Assembly: GCA_030715195.1 (NCBI GenBank)
Contig: JAUYVI010000006.1
Coordinates: 248,001 to 312,000, forward strand
Direction: 5' to 3'
Length of the DNA stretch: 64,000 nucleotides
Source: Dongia sedimenti
GTDB lineage: Bacteria; Pseudomonadota; Alphaproteobacteria; Dongiales; Dongiaceae
Positions 54,206 to 63,046 of the stretch are shown piece after piece; position 1 is the stretch's first letter, and every line of letters starts with the position of its first letter. The notes under the pieces are model-generated. The model was given only the letters and a program-made list of their open reading frames with translations, was not told the origin of the DNA and made no database searches. A program made the translations under genes and the position numbers.

Positions 54206-54724
54206 TTATTGCGCCGCCTGCGTCTTCTTCCGCTCCGGCAATTTCCAGTCCGGCCGGATGAAGTGGCAGGTATAGCCGTTGGGGATACGCTCCAGGTAAT
54301 CCTGGTGCTCCGGCTCGGCCTCCCAGAACGGGCCGGCGGGTGCCACTTCGGTCACCACCTTGCCGGGCCACAGGCCCGATGCATCGACATCGGCGATGGT
54401 CTCCTCGGCGACATGCTTCTGTTCCGGGCTGGTGTAATAGATCGCCGACCGGTAGCTCATGCCCCGGTCATTGCCCTGGCGGTTGAGCGTGGTCGGGTCG
54501 TGGATCTGGAAGAAGAACTCCAGCAGCCGCCGATAGGTGATCTTCGTCGGATCGAAGGCGATCTCGATCGCCTCGGCGTGGGTTCCGTGGTTGCGATAGG
54601 TGGCATTGGGCACATCGCCGCCGGTGTAGCCGACCCGCGTCGCGATCACGCCGTCGTAACGGCGAATCAGATCCTGCATGCCCCAGAAGCAGCCACCGGC
54701 CAGAACCGCGCGTTCCTGTGTCAT
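54206..54724 (-). CDS. msrA: peptide-methionine (S)-S-oxide reductase MsrA, cytosolic
   Basis: 172 residues from ATG 54724, which overlaps the msrB stop by 4 bases. The catalytic motif is [14 protein letters not shown] near residue 10, followed by [40 protein letters not shown] and [14 protein letters not shown]. It reduces the S epimer of methionine sulfoxide in proteins. There is no signal peptide, so it acts in the cytosol. It is the second gene of a cytosolic msrB-msrA operon; a second, exported pair lies at 56792-58061. Confidence 0.96.
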   Translation of the reverse strand: MTQERAVLAGGCFWGMQDLIRRYDGVIATRVGYTGGDVPNATYRNHGTHAEAIEIAFDPTKITYRRLLEFFFQIHDPTTLNRQGNDRGMSYRSAIYYTSPEQKHVAEETIADVDASGLWPGKVVTEVAPAGPFWEAEPEHQDYLERIPNGYTCHFIRPDWKLPERKKTQAAQ

Positions 54725-55170
54725 CGGACTTCCTCCACCTGGTTGAGATAGGCCCCGTAGCCCTCGGCTTCCATCCGGTCGCGATGGACGAACCTGAGCG
54801 AAGCCGAATTGATGCAATAGCGCAAGCCGCCGCGATCCCGCGGCCCGTCGTCGAACACATGGCCGAGATGGCTGTCGCCGAATTTAGAGCGCACCTCGAC
54901 CCGCCGCATGCCATGGCTGGTATCGGTCAGTTCCTGCACATTCTCATGCTCGATCGGCTTGGTGAAGCTCGGCCAGCCGCAATGGGAATCGAATTTGTCC
55001 GCGGAGGCGAACAGCGGCTCGCCCGAGACGATATCCACATAGATCCCGGGTTCTTTGTTGTGGAGCAGCGGGCCGGTGCCGGGGCGCTCGGTTCCGCTCT
55101 CCTGGGTCACGCGGTACTGCTCGGGCGTCAATTTCGCGACGGCTTCGGCCGTCTTCCGATATTCGGGCAT
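54721..55170 (-). CDS. msrB: peptide-methionine (R)-S-oxide reductase MsrB, cytosolic, without zinc cysteines
   Basis: 149 residues. The catalytic Cys lies in [17 protein letters not shown], and [13 protein letters not shown] and [16 protein letters not shown] are standard. The two CxxC zinc pairs found in most MsrB proteins are absent: the first place reads [18 protein letters not shown] and the second [12 protein letters not shown]. An extra Cys in DSHCGWPSF is at the site of the resolving Cys in type-1 enzymes. It reduces methionine R-sulfoxide. The ribosome site is CTGGAGCGACCC. Confidence 0.95.
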   Translation of the reverse strand: MPEYRKTAEAVAKLTPEQYRVTQESGTERPGTGPLLHNKEPGIYVDIVSGEPLFASADKFDSHCGWPSFTKPIEHENVQELTDTSHGMRRVEVRSKFGDSHLGHVFDDGPRDRGGLRYCINSASLRFVHRDRMEAEGYGAYLNQVEEVR

Positions 55171-55496
55171 GGGTCGCTCCAGCGATTTGGGCTTTGGCGC
55201 CTATATATGGCCACGCCCCGCAGGGGGCGCAAGAACCTCGGGCAGTACGTTCCGCCGAGAACGAAGGTTACACCCTCAGCCGCGCACGCGGCGGCAGCTC
55301 TCCGTTCGACGACGCCATGGAAGTGTCGATACAATTCAACCTAGCCCGGTCCGCATGCAACCGGTAGCATCGCGACGAGATGATCGGGTTGCTTGGCGGC
55401 GGAAACCAACCGGGCGACGCCGACGGCTCCGGCCTGAATCGGAAGACGCCGCTCTGAATCGCCGATCGGCAAGACTCCAACCATGGAGTGACGTGT
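55171..55496. promoter_or_regulatory. divergent promoter region of msrBA and cbpA-cbpM
   Basis: 326 bases with no gene. On the minus strand, CTATATATGG near 55201-55210 is the most promoter-like element, about 35 bp before the msrB start. Next to it, CGCCCC/GGGGCG (55214-55229) can form a small leader hairpin. The right end holds the GGAG (55485-55488) that fixes the cbpA TTG start. I see no heat-shock consensus with confidence. Confidence 0.35.
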
Positions 55497-56414
55497 TTGG
55501 ACGATCCCTACAAGACGCTTGGCATCGCACGCGATGCCGGTGCGGAGGAGATCCGCAAGGCGTATCGCAAGCTCGCGAAGCAATTCCATCCCGACCTCAA
55601 CCCCGGCAATGCCAAGGCGGAGGAGCGATTCAAGGCGGTCGCCGCCGCCAACGCGCTGCTGTCCGATCCGGTTGCCCGCGGCAAATTCGATCGCGGCGAG
55701 ATCGACGCCGAAGGCCATGAGCGCCACGCCCAAAACAGCGCGCGCGGGCCTTCCTATCGCGAATATGCCGAGGCCGGGCCCGGCCATCGCTATACCTGGC
55801 ACGAAGACGATCTCAGCGACCTGTTCGGTTCGGTGTTCGGGGAAGGCGACGGGTCCGGTGCCAAGCGGCCGCGGCGCGGGCACAACGAGCATTATGCATT
55901 GGCGGTCGAGTTTCTCGACGCGGTCAATGGCGCCATGCCGCGGCTGACCCTGCCCGATGGGCGGGTGCTGGATGTGAAGATCCCGCCCGGAACCGGCGAT
56001 GGCCAGACCTTGCGCCTGCGCGGGCAGGGTGGTCGCGGCATCAATGGCGGGCCCAACGGCGACGCCCTCATCGATATCCATGTGAAACCGCACCCGTTCT
56101 TCACCCGCGACGGCCAGGACATCCATCTGAACCTGCCGGTGAGCGTGTCGGAGGCCGTGCTGGGTGGCCCGGTCGAAGTGCCGACGCCACGGGGCAGGGT
56201 GCGGATGCAGATTCCGAAGCATTCCGACACCGGCACCAAACTGCGCCTCCGCGGCCGCGGCGTGGCCGCGCAGGGCAAGCACGCGGCCGGCGATCTCTAC
56301 GCCACGTTGCGCGTGGCGGTCGGCCAGCCGGACGCGGCGCTCGAAGAGTTCCTGCGCGGCTGGAAGCCGGATCCTGCTCCAGATCCGCGGCGCACGATGG
56401 AGACCGGCACATGA
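55497..56414 (+). CDS. cbpA: DnaJ-type co-chaperone CbpA
   Basis: 305 residues from TTG 55497, chosen because GGAG stands 8 bases before it and DPYKTLGIARDAGAEEIRKA then begins at once; GTG 55488 is the alternative. The J domain occupies residues 3-67 with the HPD tripeptide in KQFHPDLNPGN. There is no zinc-finger region. Two C-terminal substrate-binding domains follow (ALAVEFLDAVNGAMPRLTLP, LRLRGQGGRGINGGPNGDAL and IHLNLPVSVSEAVLGGPVEV), as in CbpA. It recruits DnaK. It overlaps cbpM by 4 bases. Confidence 0.94.
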   Translation: MDDPYKTLGIARDAGAEEIRKAYRKLAKQFHPDLNPGNAKAEERFKAVAAANALLSDPVARGKFDRGEIDAEGHERHAQNSARGPSYREYAEAGPGHRYTWHEDDLSDLFGSVFGEGDGSGAKRPRRGHNEHYALAVEFLDAVNGAMPRLTLPDGRVLDVKIPPGTGDGQTLRLRGQGGRGINGGPNGDALIDIHVKPHPFFTRDGQDIHLNLPVSVSEAVLGGPVEVPTPRGRVRMQIPKHSDTGTKLRLRGRGVAAQGKHAAGDLYATLRVAVGQPDAALEEFLRGWKPDPAPDPRRTMETGT

Positions 56415-56764
56415 GCGAAGAGCAGATGACGATCACCATCGACGCCCTCATCACCCAGGTTTCCGGTCTGCAGCGCGAAGACCTGGAGCACTGGATCGCC
56501 AATCAATGGGTACGGCCGGAAGATGCGGGGAGCGGCGGCGACTACGTGTTCCATGCGATCGACGTGGCCCGGGTGCGGCTGATCCAGGAACTGCACCACG
56601 ATCTGCAGATCAACGAGGATGCGCTGCCGGTCGTGCTCTCGCTGCTCGACCAGCTCTACGACCAGCGCCGCCGCCTGCGCGCGCTCAACGACGCGATCGC
56701 CGCGGTCGCGCCCGAAGATGTGCGTCGCGATCTCGCGCGGCATCTCGCCGAACACGAGAAATGA
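56411..56764 (+). CDS. cbpM: CbpA modulator CbpM
   Basis: 117 residues, ATG overlapping the cbpA stop. It has a MerR-like start (LQREDLEHWIANQWVRPEDA, residues 20-39), VARVRLIQELHHDLQINEDA and VVLSLLDQLYDQRRRLRALN, matching CbpM, which binds and inhibits the CbpA J domain. Its overlap with cbpA supports the call and equal translation of partner and inhibitor. Confidence 0.92.
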   Translation: MSEEQMTITIDALITQVSGLQREDLEHWIANQWVRPEDAGSGGDYVFHAIDVARVRLIQELHHDLQINEDALPVVLSLLDQLYDQRRRLRALNDAIAAVAPEDVRRDLARHLAEHEK

Positions 56765-56791
56765 ACGCGTGCGCTTTGCGCATTCCGCACC

Positions 56792-57544
56792 TCAGTTCAC
56801 CGCCGCGCCCGCCATCACCAGCACCGGCTCCGCCCGCCAGCGCTCCGGGTAGAGCTTTTCCAGGTTCCGCACCTTCGGCAGGTCGTTGATGGCGATATAG
56901 GGCTGGTCCGGGTGCAGCGTCAGGTAATCCTGGTGATAGTCCTCGGCCGGATAGAACGCCTTGCCCGGCTCGATCGTGGTGACGATGTCGTTGCTGAAGA
57001 CCTTCGCTGCCTGCAGCTGGTCGATATAGGCCTTGGCGATCCTGGCCTGCTCTTCCGAGGTCGGGAATACGGTCGAGCGGTATTGCGGCCCCATGTCCGG
57101 ACCCTGGTAGTTGAGCTGGGTCGGATCATGCGCCACCGAGAAATAGATCTGCAGCAGCTGCCCGTAAGTGACTTTGTGCGGGTCGAAGGTGACCTGCACC
57201 GATTCCGCGTGGCCGGTCTCGCCGCTGCCGACCATCTCGTAATGCGCCGTATCGGCCGCGCCGCCGGCATAGCCGGAGACCGCCTTGGTGACGCCTTCGA
57301 CATGCTGGAACACGCCCTGCACGCCCCAGAAGCAGCCGCCGGCGAATATCGCGGTCTCCGTGTTCATCGGCGACGTGGCCGCCGTCTCGTCGAGCACCGG
57401 AGCGGGGATCACCGTTGCATCCTCCGCGGCCGAGGGCGTCACCCGCAAGCCGAACGCCGCCGCGCCGATGGTCCCGGCGACCAGCAGGGCGGCGCCGAGC
57501 CGCGGCAGGCTCCAGCCGGTCTTGATCATGCGGTTCTTCATCAT
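56792..57544 (-). CDS. msrA: exported peptide-methionine (S)-S-oxide reductase MsrA
   Basis: 250 residues. The first 45 residues carry an uncleaved or Sec-type signal (LGAALLVAGTIGAAAFGLRV) and a Pro-rich linker. The catalytic domain has AIFAGGCFWGVQGVFQHVEG, GYAGGAADTAHYEMVGSGET and GPQYRSTVFPTSEEQARIAK. Compared with the cytosolic copy at 54206 it is a different subtype, with a longer C-terminal tail (DLPKVRNLEKLYPERWR). Localisation suggests repair of periplasmic proteins. It is 22 bp downstream of the exported msrB. Confidence 0.93.
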   Translation of the reverse strand: MMKNRMIKTGWSLPRLGAALLVAGTIGAAAFGLRVTPSAAEDATVIPAPVLDETAATSPMNTETAIFAGGCFWGVQGVFQHVEGVTKAVSGYAGGAADTAHYEMVGSGETGHAESVQVTFDPHKVTYGQLLQIYFSVAHDPTQLNYQGPDMGPQYRSTVFPTSEEQARIAKAYIDQLQAAKVFSNDIVTTIEPGKAFYPAEDYHQDYLTLHPDQPYIAINDLPKVRNLEKLYPERWRAEPVLVMAGAAVN

Positions 57545-57566
57545 AGGCTCCTTTCAGGCGATACGT

Positions 57567-58061
57567 TCAGGCGGCGGTCGGTCGGAAGGTGAGCGCGACG
57601 CCGTTCATGCAGTAGCGCAATCCGGTCGGCGGCGGACCGTCGTCGAACACATGGCCGAGATGGCCGCCGCACTGGCTGCAATGGACGGCGGTGCGCACCA
57701 TCATGAAGCTGGTGTCGCTGACCTCGCCCACCGCCTTGTCGAGCGGTTTCCAGAAGCTCGGCCAGCCGGTCCCGCTGTCGAACTTGGTCTCCGAGGCAAA
57801 GAGGTCGAAGCCGCAGCCGGCACAGCCGAAAACGCCCGTGCGGTGCTCCTCGAGCAGCGGGCTGGTGAACGGCCGCTCGGTGCCCTCCTGCCGCAGCACG
57901 GCATATTGCTCCGCGGTCAGCCGCGCCCGCCATTCCGCGTCGCTGTGCGTCACTGGGAAGACCTCGGCGGCCCGCGGGGCCTCGGGTCGCAGGAAGCGGT
58001 GCGCGGCCAGGGCGGCCACGCCGAAAACGCCGCCCGTCAGTAACCATCGCCGGCTGATCAT
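57567..58061 (-). CDS. msrB: exported zinc-type MsrB (Tat signal)
   Basis: 164 residues from ATG 58061, preceded by CGGAGAAACCA; an ATG 14 codons earlier is possible. [20 protein letters not shown] is a twin-arginine signal. The zinc pairs are [13 protein letters not shown] and [12 protein letters not shown], and the catalytic Cys is in [13 protein letters not shown]. This differs from the zinc-less cytosolic copy at 54721. A folded zinc enzyme fits Tat export. It forms an operon with the exported msrA. Confidence 0.94.
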   Translation of the reverse strand: MISRRWLLTGGVFGVAALAAHRFLRPEAPRAAEVFPVTHSDAEWRARLTAEQYAVLRQEGTERPFTSPLLEEHRTGVFGCAGCGFDLFASETKFDSGTGWPSFWKPLDKAVGEVSDTSFMMVRTAVHCSQCGGHLGHVFDDGPPPTGLRYCMNGVALTFRPTAA

Positions 58062-58204
58062 TGGTTTCTCCGAAACGGTTGGTGTCGTGGACACTTCGTT
58101 CATGCGACCCGTTTGGTTTCGCGGTGCTCACGCCAATGTGTACGCGCCCAGCCGGGGTTCTTGGCAAACTCCTTCGCTTCACAAAAGCTTGAGGAGTGCC
58201 GAGG

Positions 58205-59065
58205 ATGAACCAGACCATCATCGACCTCTATGACCGCTTCACCCATGGTCAGATCAGCCGGCGCCGGTTTCTCGACCGGCTGGCGGTGCTGGCGGGCGGC
58301 AGTGCCGCGGCGACCGCCCTCCTGCCGCTGCTGCAGAACAACTACGCCCTGGCCGAGACCGTCCCGGAAAGCGACAGCCGGATCAAGACCGAGGCGGCGA
58401 CCATTGCCGGCATCAGCGCCTACGTCGCCAAGCCGGCCCAAGGGACGTCAGGGGGCGGCGACAAATTCCCGGCCGTGATCGTCATCCACGAGAATCGCGG
58501 CCTCAACCCGCATATCAAGGATGTCACCCGCCGCTTCGCCACCGCAGGCTATCTCGCGGTCGGCGTGGACATGCTGACCCCGCTCGGCGGCACGCCCGCC
58601 GACGAAGACAAGGCGCGCGAGATGTTCAGCCAGGTGAAGCCGGACGACGTCGCCGCGCAGCTGACCGCGGTGGTCGCCGCGGTCCGTGCCCGTCCCGATT
58701 CCAACGGCAAGGTCGGCGCGGTCGGCTTCTGCTGGGGCGGCGGCGCCGTGAACAATCTCGCGGTCGCCGACCCGACGCTCGATGCCGGCGTCGCTTATTA
58801 CGGCCGCCAGCCAGATGCCGCCAAGGTCGCGTCGATCAAGGCGCCGCTGCTGCTGCATTACGGCGGTCTCGACACCAACATCAACCCCGGCATTCCCGCC
58901 TATGAGGCGGCGCTGAAGGCCGGCGGCAAGGACTACAAGATTTATGTCTACGACGGCGCCAACCACGCCTTCAACAACGACACCAACGCCGCCCGCTACG
59001 ACAAGCCAGCCGCCGACCTCGCCTGGGGCCGGACGCTGGACTTCCTCAAGCAGCACTTGGCCTAG
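58205..59065 (+). CDS. dienelactone hydrolase family protein, Tat-exported
   Basis: 286 residues from ATG 58205. SRRRFLDRLAVLAGGSAAAT (residues 17-36) is a twin-arginine signal. The hydrolase part has the triad: Cys in VGAVGFCWGGGAVNN, Asp in LLLHYGGLDTNINPGI and His in YDGANHAFNNDT. HENRGLNPHIKDVTRRFATA is the oxyanion region. It belongs to the YghX-like Tat-exported group. Its function in the periplasm is unknown. It lies just downstream of the divergent exported msrBA pair. Confidence 0.9.
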   Translation: MNQTIIDLYDRFTHGQISRRRFLDRLAVLAGGSAAATALLPLLQNNYALAETVPESDSRIKTEAATIAGISAYVAKPAQGTSGGGDKFPAVIVIHENRGLNPHIKDVTRRFATAGYLAVGVDMLTPLGGTPADEDKAREMFSQVKPDDVAAQLTAVVAAVRARPDSNGKVGAVGFCWGGGAVNNLAVADPTLDAGVAYYGRQPDAAKVASIKAPLLLHYGGLDTNINPGIPAYEAALKAGGKDYKIYVYDGANHAFNNDTNAARYDKPAADLAWGRTLDFLKQHLA

Positions 59066-59095
59066 CGTTCAAAGCCTTCGCTCATCGCTGGCGGG

Positions 59096-60073
59096 TCAGC
59101 GCGGGACTGGTGCGCGCCGATCGACCAGGCCGTGTTCCTGAAGCTCGGCCCACAGCTTGCGCGGAATGTCGATTTTGCTCATTCCCGCACTGTCGGCCAG
59201 CTCGGTCGGGTTCCGCGGGCCGATGAGGACCGCGGTGATGGCGGGATGGTGCAGGGGAAACTGAACGGCCGCGGCCTTCAGCGGAACGCCATGGCGCGCG
59301 CAAGCCGCCGCCAGTTCCTGCGCCCGCGCGACCAGACCTGCATCCGCGTCCTCGTAGTTGAACTTGGCGTGCGCGGAAGGGTTGGCGAGCAGGCCGCTGT
59401 TGTAGACGCCGCCGGCGAACACCGAGATGCGCTTCTCCAGGCAAAGCGGCAGGAACTCATCGAGCGCGCGCTGCTCGAGGAGGGTGTAGCGGCCGGCCAG
59501 CAGGAAACAGTCGAACCGGCCCTCGCGCGCGAAGCGCGTCAGCATCTCCGACTGGTTCATGCCGGCACCCACGGCCTTGATGACCTTTTCGCCGCGCAGG
59601 CGATCGAGCGCCTTGTAGGCGCCCGCCAGCGCTTCCGGATAGTGATTGTCGGGATCGTGGATGTGCAGGATGTCGATCCGGTCCAGCGACAGCCGCTGCA
59701 GGCTCTCCTCGAACGACCGCATCACGCCGTCATAGGAGAAGTCGAACACCGGCCGTTCCGGCGGCGTGCCCTTGTAATACGCATCCTCACCTTCATCCCT
59801 CGGCGGAATCCGCAGCAGCCGACCTACCTTGGTTGCGATGACGAAGTCCGCGCGCGGCTTCCCGCGCAGGAATTCGCCCAGGCGGCGCTCTGACAGTCCG
59901 TTCCCGTATTGCGGCGCCGTATCGAAGAAGCGGATGCCGTCGTCCCAGGCCTGCTGCATGGTGGCGAAGGCGTCCTCGTCCGCGACCGGGCTGTAGAGGC
60001 CGCCGAGCGGCGCGGTGCCGAGACCGAACCGCGTCACTTCCAGATCCGTCGTGCCGACCGTCCTGCGTTCCAT
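59096..60073 (-). CDS. aldo/keto reductase (D-threo-aldose 1-dehydrogenase-like)
   Basis: 325 residues from ATG 60073, with AGGAGC seven bases upstream. The tetrad is readable: Asp and Tyr in IRFFDTAPQYGNGLSERRLG, Lys in FVIATKVGRLLRIP and His in IDILHIHDPDNHYPE. The NADP-binding C-terminal part is VLIGPRNPTELADSAG. The sequence resembles the L-fucose/D-threo-aldose 1-dehydrogenase branch of the family. It is divergent from the DegT-type gene with a 101 bp AT-rich gap. I infer oxidation of a sugar or cyclitol in the pathway of this locus. Confidence 0.9.
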   Translation of the reverse strand: MERRTVGTTDLEVTRFGLGTAPLGGLYSPVADEDAFATMQQAWDDGIRFFDTAPQYGNGLSERRLGEFLRGKPRADFVIATKVGRLLRIPPRDEGEDAYYKGTPPERPVFDFSYDGVMRSFEESLQRLSLDRIDILHIHDPDNHYPEALAGAYKALDRLRGEKVIKAVGAGMNQSEMLTRFAREGRFDCFLLAGRYTLLEQRALDEFLPLCLEKRISVFAGGVYNSGLLANPSAHAKFNYEDADAGLVARAQELAAACARHGVPLKAAAVQFPLHHPAITAVLIGPRNPTELADSAGMSKIDIPRKLWAELQEHGLVDRRAPVPR

Positions 60074-60174
60074 CCCGTGCTCCTGCATCCCATCGCGGCG
60101 GCAGAAATACATTGCACTATAAGAAAAATCCATGATAATCGGAAAATTACGCCGCAAGTCATTGCGGCTGATGC

Positions 60175-61449
60175 ATGACGCTGCGAACGGAGTGGGGCTT
60201 GGACAAGCTTGCGGTAGACGGCGGAGCGCCGGTGTTTTCGGCGCCCTACCCCTCGATCAGGAACGCCGCGGGGCGGACCATCGGCGCCGAGGAGATGGCG
60301 GCGGTGGCCGACGTGATGAACTCGGGCTGCCTCGCCTATATCTACGGCAAGTATGTCGGGCAGTTCGAGGAAGATTTCGCCCGGCTGATCGGCGTCAAGA
60401 CCGCGGTCGCCACCAGCAGCGGCACCGCGGCGCTGCACACCGCACTCATCTATCTCAATCCGGAGCCGGGTGATGAGGTGATCGTCTCGCCGCTGACCGA
60501 CATGGGCAGCGTCATCCCGGTGGTCTCGCAGCTGGCGGTGCCGGTCTTCGTGGACGTGGATCCGTTCGACCAGAACATCGATCCGAAGGCGATCGAGGCG
60601 GCGATCACGCCGCGCACCAAGGCGATCATCGTCACCCATCTGTTCGGCGCGCCGGCCGACATGGACGCGATCATGGCGATCGCGCGCAAGCACGACATCT
60701 TCGTGATCGAGGATTGCGCCCAGGCGCATCTCGCGCGCTACAAGGGCCGCACCACCGGGGCCATCGGCGACATGGCCTGCTACAGCTTCCAGCAATCCAA
60801 GCACATCACCACCGGCGACGGCGGAATGGTCGTCACCAATCAGGACGGCAAGTTCGGCCGCGCGCTGCGGCTGTGCATGGACAAGGGCTGGCCGCGCGAC
60901 CGGCCCGGACGGGACCACCTGTTCCTGGCGCCGAACTATCACATGACCGAGCTGCAGGCGGCGGTCGGCGTCGCGCAGCTCCGCAAGCTGCCCGATGTGG
61001 TCGAGACGCGCCGCCGGGTCGCCCAATTGCTCGATGCGGAAATCAACCAGATGCCGTCGGTGCGGCTCCTCGGCGTGCGTCCGAATTGCGAAGAGGTGCG
61101 CTGGGCCTATGCCTTCACCCTCGATCTCGCAAGGCTCACCGTTCCCGGCGCGAAGGTCGTCGAGGCTTTGCGGGCCGAAGGGATCGATTGCTTCCTTGGC
61201 TATCCCGGCCAAGTTCCGCTCTACCGCTATCCGATGCTGAAGGACCGCCTGACCTTCGGCAGCTCGGGCTGGCCGTTCACCTTGCCCGGAGTGCTGACGC
61301 AGCAGGATTTCGGCGCGTCACTTTGCCCGATCGCGGAAGCCGCCTGTCTGAGCACCGTCGTCCTGTGGTGGACCGAGCGGATCACGGAGGCGGATGCCAG
61401 GCGAATCGGCGCGGCGATCCGCAAGGTGATCGGCAACTACGAGGCCTGA
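60175..61449 (+). CDS. DegT/DnrJ/EryC1-family PLP aminotransferase
   Basis: 424 residues from ATG 60175; a TTG at 60199 has a better ribosome site (CGGAGTGGGGC). LAVDGGAPVFSAPYPSIRN is a typical N-terminus. SSGTAALHTALIYLNPEPGD binds the cofactor phosphate, D180 lies in FVIEDCAQAHLARYKG, and the Schiff-base Lys 209 is in CYSFQQSKHITTGDGGM. DegT enzymes transfer amino groups to keto-sugars or inososes. Cell-wall or antibiotic genes are lacking; instead it is flanked by dehydrogenases, a regulator and a binding protein, so a catabolic or salvage role on an aminocyclitol or amino sugar is possible. Confidence 0.9.
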   Translation: MTLRTEWGLDKLAVDGGAPVFSAPYPSIRNAAGRTIGAEEMAAVADVMNSGCLAYIYGKYVGQFEEDFARLIGVKTAVATSSGTAALHTALIYLNPEPGDEVIVSPLTDMGSVIPVVSQLAVPVFVDVDPFDQNIDPKAIEAAITPRTKAIIVTHLFGAPADMDAIMAIARKHDIFVIEDCAQAHLARYKGRTTGAIGDMACYSFQQSKHITTGDGGMVVTNQDGKFGRALRLCMDKGWPRDRPGRDHLFLAPNYHMTELQAAVGVAQLRKLPDVVETRRRVAQLLDAEINQMPSVRLLGVRPNCEEVRWAYAFTLDLARLTVPGAKVVEALRAEGIDCFLGYPGQVPLYRYPMLKDRLTFGSSGWPFTLPGVLTQQDFGASLCPIAEAACLSTVVLWWTERITEADARRIGAAIRKVIGNYEA

Positions 61450-61450
61450 C

Positions 61451-61468
61451 CGTTTCCGATCGGAAACG
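61451..61468. promoter_or_regulatory. perfect 18-bp palindrome before the XRE-cupin gene
   Basis: CGTTTCCGATCGGAAACG is fully self-complementary. It lies 1 bp after the aminotransferase stop and 74 bp before the regulator ATG. The form TTTCC-N4-GGAAA recurs in modified form before the binding-protein gene at 63227, so it is a strong candidate operator for the XRE-cupin regulator. A T-tract is absent, so it is unlikely to be a terminator. Confidence 0.75.
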
Positions 61469-61542
61469 TTTGTCTTGCCGAATCCGGCCGACACCGGGAA
61501 GATGGACCACAACCCTTGTCTGAGCAGAGAAAGCCGAAATCC

Positions 61543-62289
61543 ATGGCGAGCAGTGCATCCAAGCGGGCGAGCGCAAGCTGGGTCGGCAATCACCCCCAGA
61601 TCGGCAGCCTGCTGCGGGACCGGCGCGCCTATCACAACTGGACGCTGACCGACGTCTCGCAGATGACGGGGATCTCGGTCTCGGCCCTGTCGAAGATCGA
61701 GAACGACGCGATGTCGCCGACCTATTCGACCATCCTGCAGCTGTGCGAAGGGCTGAAGATCGAGATCGCCGACCTGCTCAATCCGTCGGTGGGCGGCACC
61801 CAGGCCAGCATCATGGGCCGCCGGAGCATCAGCCGCCAGCACGAAGGCAGCTCGCTCGCCGACGACAACTACGCCTACACCTATCTCTGCTCCGACGTGG
61901 CGCACAAGCGGATCATCCCCATGGTCGTGACCGTACATGCCCGCTCGCTCGACGACATCGGCGAGCTGTGGTCGCATGTCGGCGAGGAATACATCTACGT
62001 CCTCTCCGGCCGCCTGACCTTGCTCACGTCGCTCTACGAGCCGACCGAGCTCATGCCCGGCGATAGCGTCTACATCGACAGCACGATGCCGCACGCCTAC
62101 CTCTCCTCCGGCGACGCGGACGCGCAGATCCTGGTGAACTGCTCCAGCGCGACCCCGAACCTCGCCCAGACCCTGCGCGAGATTCTGAAGGAGCGCCTGA
62201 CCCGGGGCGGTGCCGTCGCGGCAGGAAGTGAGGCAGCGGACGTCGCCAAGACCGCGCGGACACCGCGCGCGAAGAAACGCGGCGCCTGA
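61543..62289 (+). CDS. XRE-family regulator with C-terminal cupin domain
   Basis: 248 residues from ATG 61543; TTG 61516 is an alternative. The helix-turn-helix spans residues about 20-75 (GSLLRDRRAYHNWTLTDVSQ, then MTGISVSALSKIENDAMSPT). The cupin at residues about 130-200 has ELWSHVGEEYIYVLSGRLTL and LMPGDSVYIDSTMPHAYLSS. This HTH-plus-cupin layout is found in regulators of amine, amino-acid and sugar use, with the ligand bound in the cupin. It lies between the aminotransferase and SDR genes. The palindrome just upstream suggests autoregulation. Confidence 0.93.
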   Translation: MASSASKRASASWVGNHPQIGSLLRDRRAYHNWTLTDVSQMTGISVSALSKIENDAMSPTYSTILQLCEGLKIEIADLLNPSVGGTQASIMGRRSISRQHEGSSLADDNYAYTYLCSDVAHKRIIPMVVTVHARSLDDIGELWSHVGEEYIYVLSGRLTLLTSLYEPTELMPGDSVYIDSTMPHAYLSSGDADAQILVNCSSATPNLAQTLREILKERLTRGGAVAAGSEAADVAKTARTPRAKKRGA

Positions 62290-62317
62290 GGCCGAAGAAC
62301 ACCCGGGAAGCGTATCA

Positions 62318-63022
62318 GTGCTGCAAAAACAGGCTGTCGTCATCGGCGGGACCAGCGGAATCGGCCGGGCCATCGCGGACCGTCTGCTGGATTCCGGATT
62401 CGAAGTCGTGATCACCGGAGTGAGCGGCAAGGGCGGAGACGGCCTCAAAGCCGGCATGCGCGCGGCGCGGCTCGACGTCTCCGATCTCGCCGCGATCGAC
62501 ACGTTCTTCGCCACGCTGGAGCGCGCCGACGTGCTGGTCAATTGCGCCGGCACGAACCGACGCCGCGGCCAGGAGTTCGATCCGGCGGTGTTCGAATACA
62601 TCGTCCGGGTCAACCTGCTGGGGACGATGCGGGCCTGCTATGCGGCCTATCCGCTGCTGAAGCGCCAGGGCGGCTCGATCGTCAACATCGCCTCGATGTT
62701 CAGCACCTTCGGCTCGGGCAGCATTCCCGCCTATGCGTCGAGCAAGGCGGCGGTGGTGGCGCTCACCAAGTCGCTGGCGATCGCCTGGGCGGCCGACAAC
62801 ATCCGCGTCAACGCGATCGCGCCCGGTTTCATCGAGACCAAGCTGACCGCCGACGTCCTCGAGGACGGCGGGCGCGTGGCCGAGATCGTGGGCCGCACCC
62901 CGATGCGGCGCTGGGGCAAGCCGGACGATCTCAGCGGCACCGCGAACTTTCTCTGCTCGGCGGACGCCGCCTTCATCACCGGCGCGACCATGACCGTGGA
63001 CGGCGGCTACTCGATCGCCTGA
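62318..63022 (+). CDS. short-chain dehydrogenase/reductase
   Basis: 234 residues from GTG 62318, with GGGAAG upstream. It is a classical SDR: VVIGGTSGIGRAIADRLLDS (cofactor motif GxxxGxG), DVLVNCAGTN, the catalytic Ser in SIVNIASMFSTFGSGS, Tyr and Lys in AYASSKAAVVALTKS, and RVNAIAPGFIETKLTADVLE. The acidic stretch after strand 2 is not obvious, leaving NAD or NADP preference open. It probably oxidises a hydroxyl of the substrate brought in by the transporter encoded next. Confidence 0.92.
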   Translation: MLQKQAVVIGGTSGIGRAIADRLLDSGFEVVITGVSGKGGDGLKAGMRAARLDVSDLAAIDTFFATLERADVLVNCAGTNRRRGQEFDPAVFEYIVRVNLLGTMRACYAAYPLLKRQGGSIVNIASMFSTFGSGSIPAYASSKAAVVALTKSLAIAWAADNIRVNAIAPGFIETKLTADVLEDGGRVAEIVGRTPMRRWGKPDDLSGTANFLCSADAAFITGATMTVDGGYSIA

Positions 63023-63046
63023 TCCGGGCCGGGGCCGCGCGCCCGC

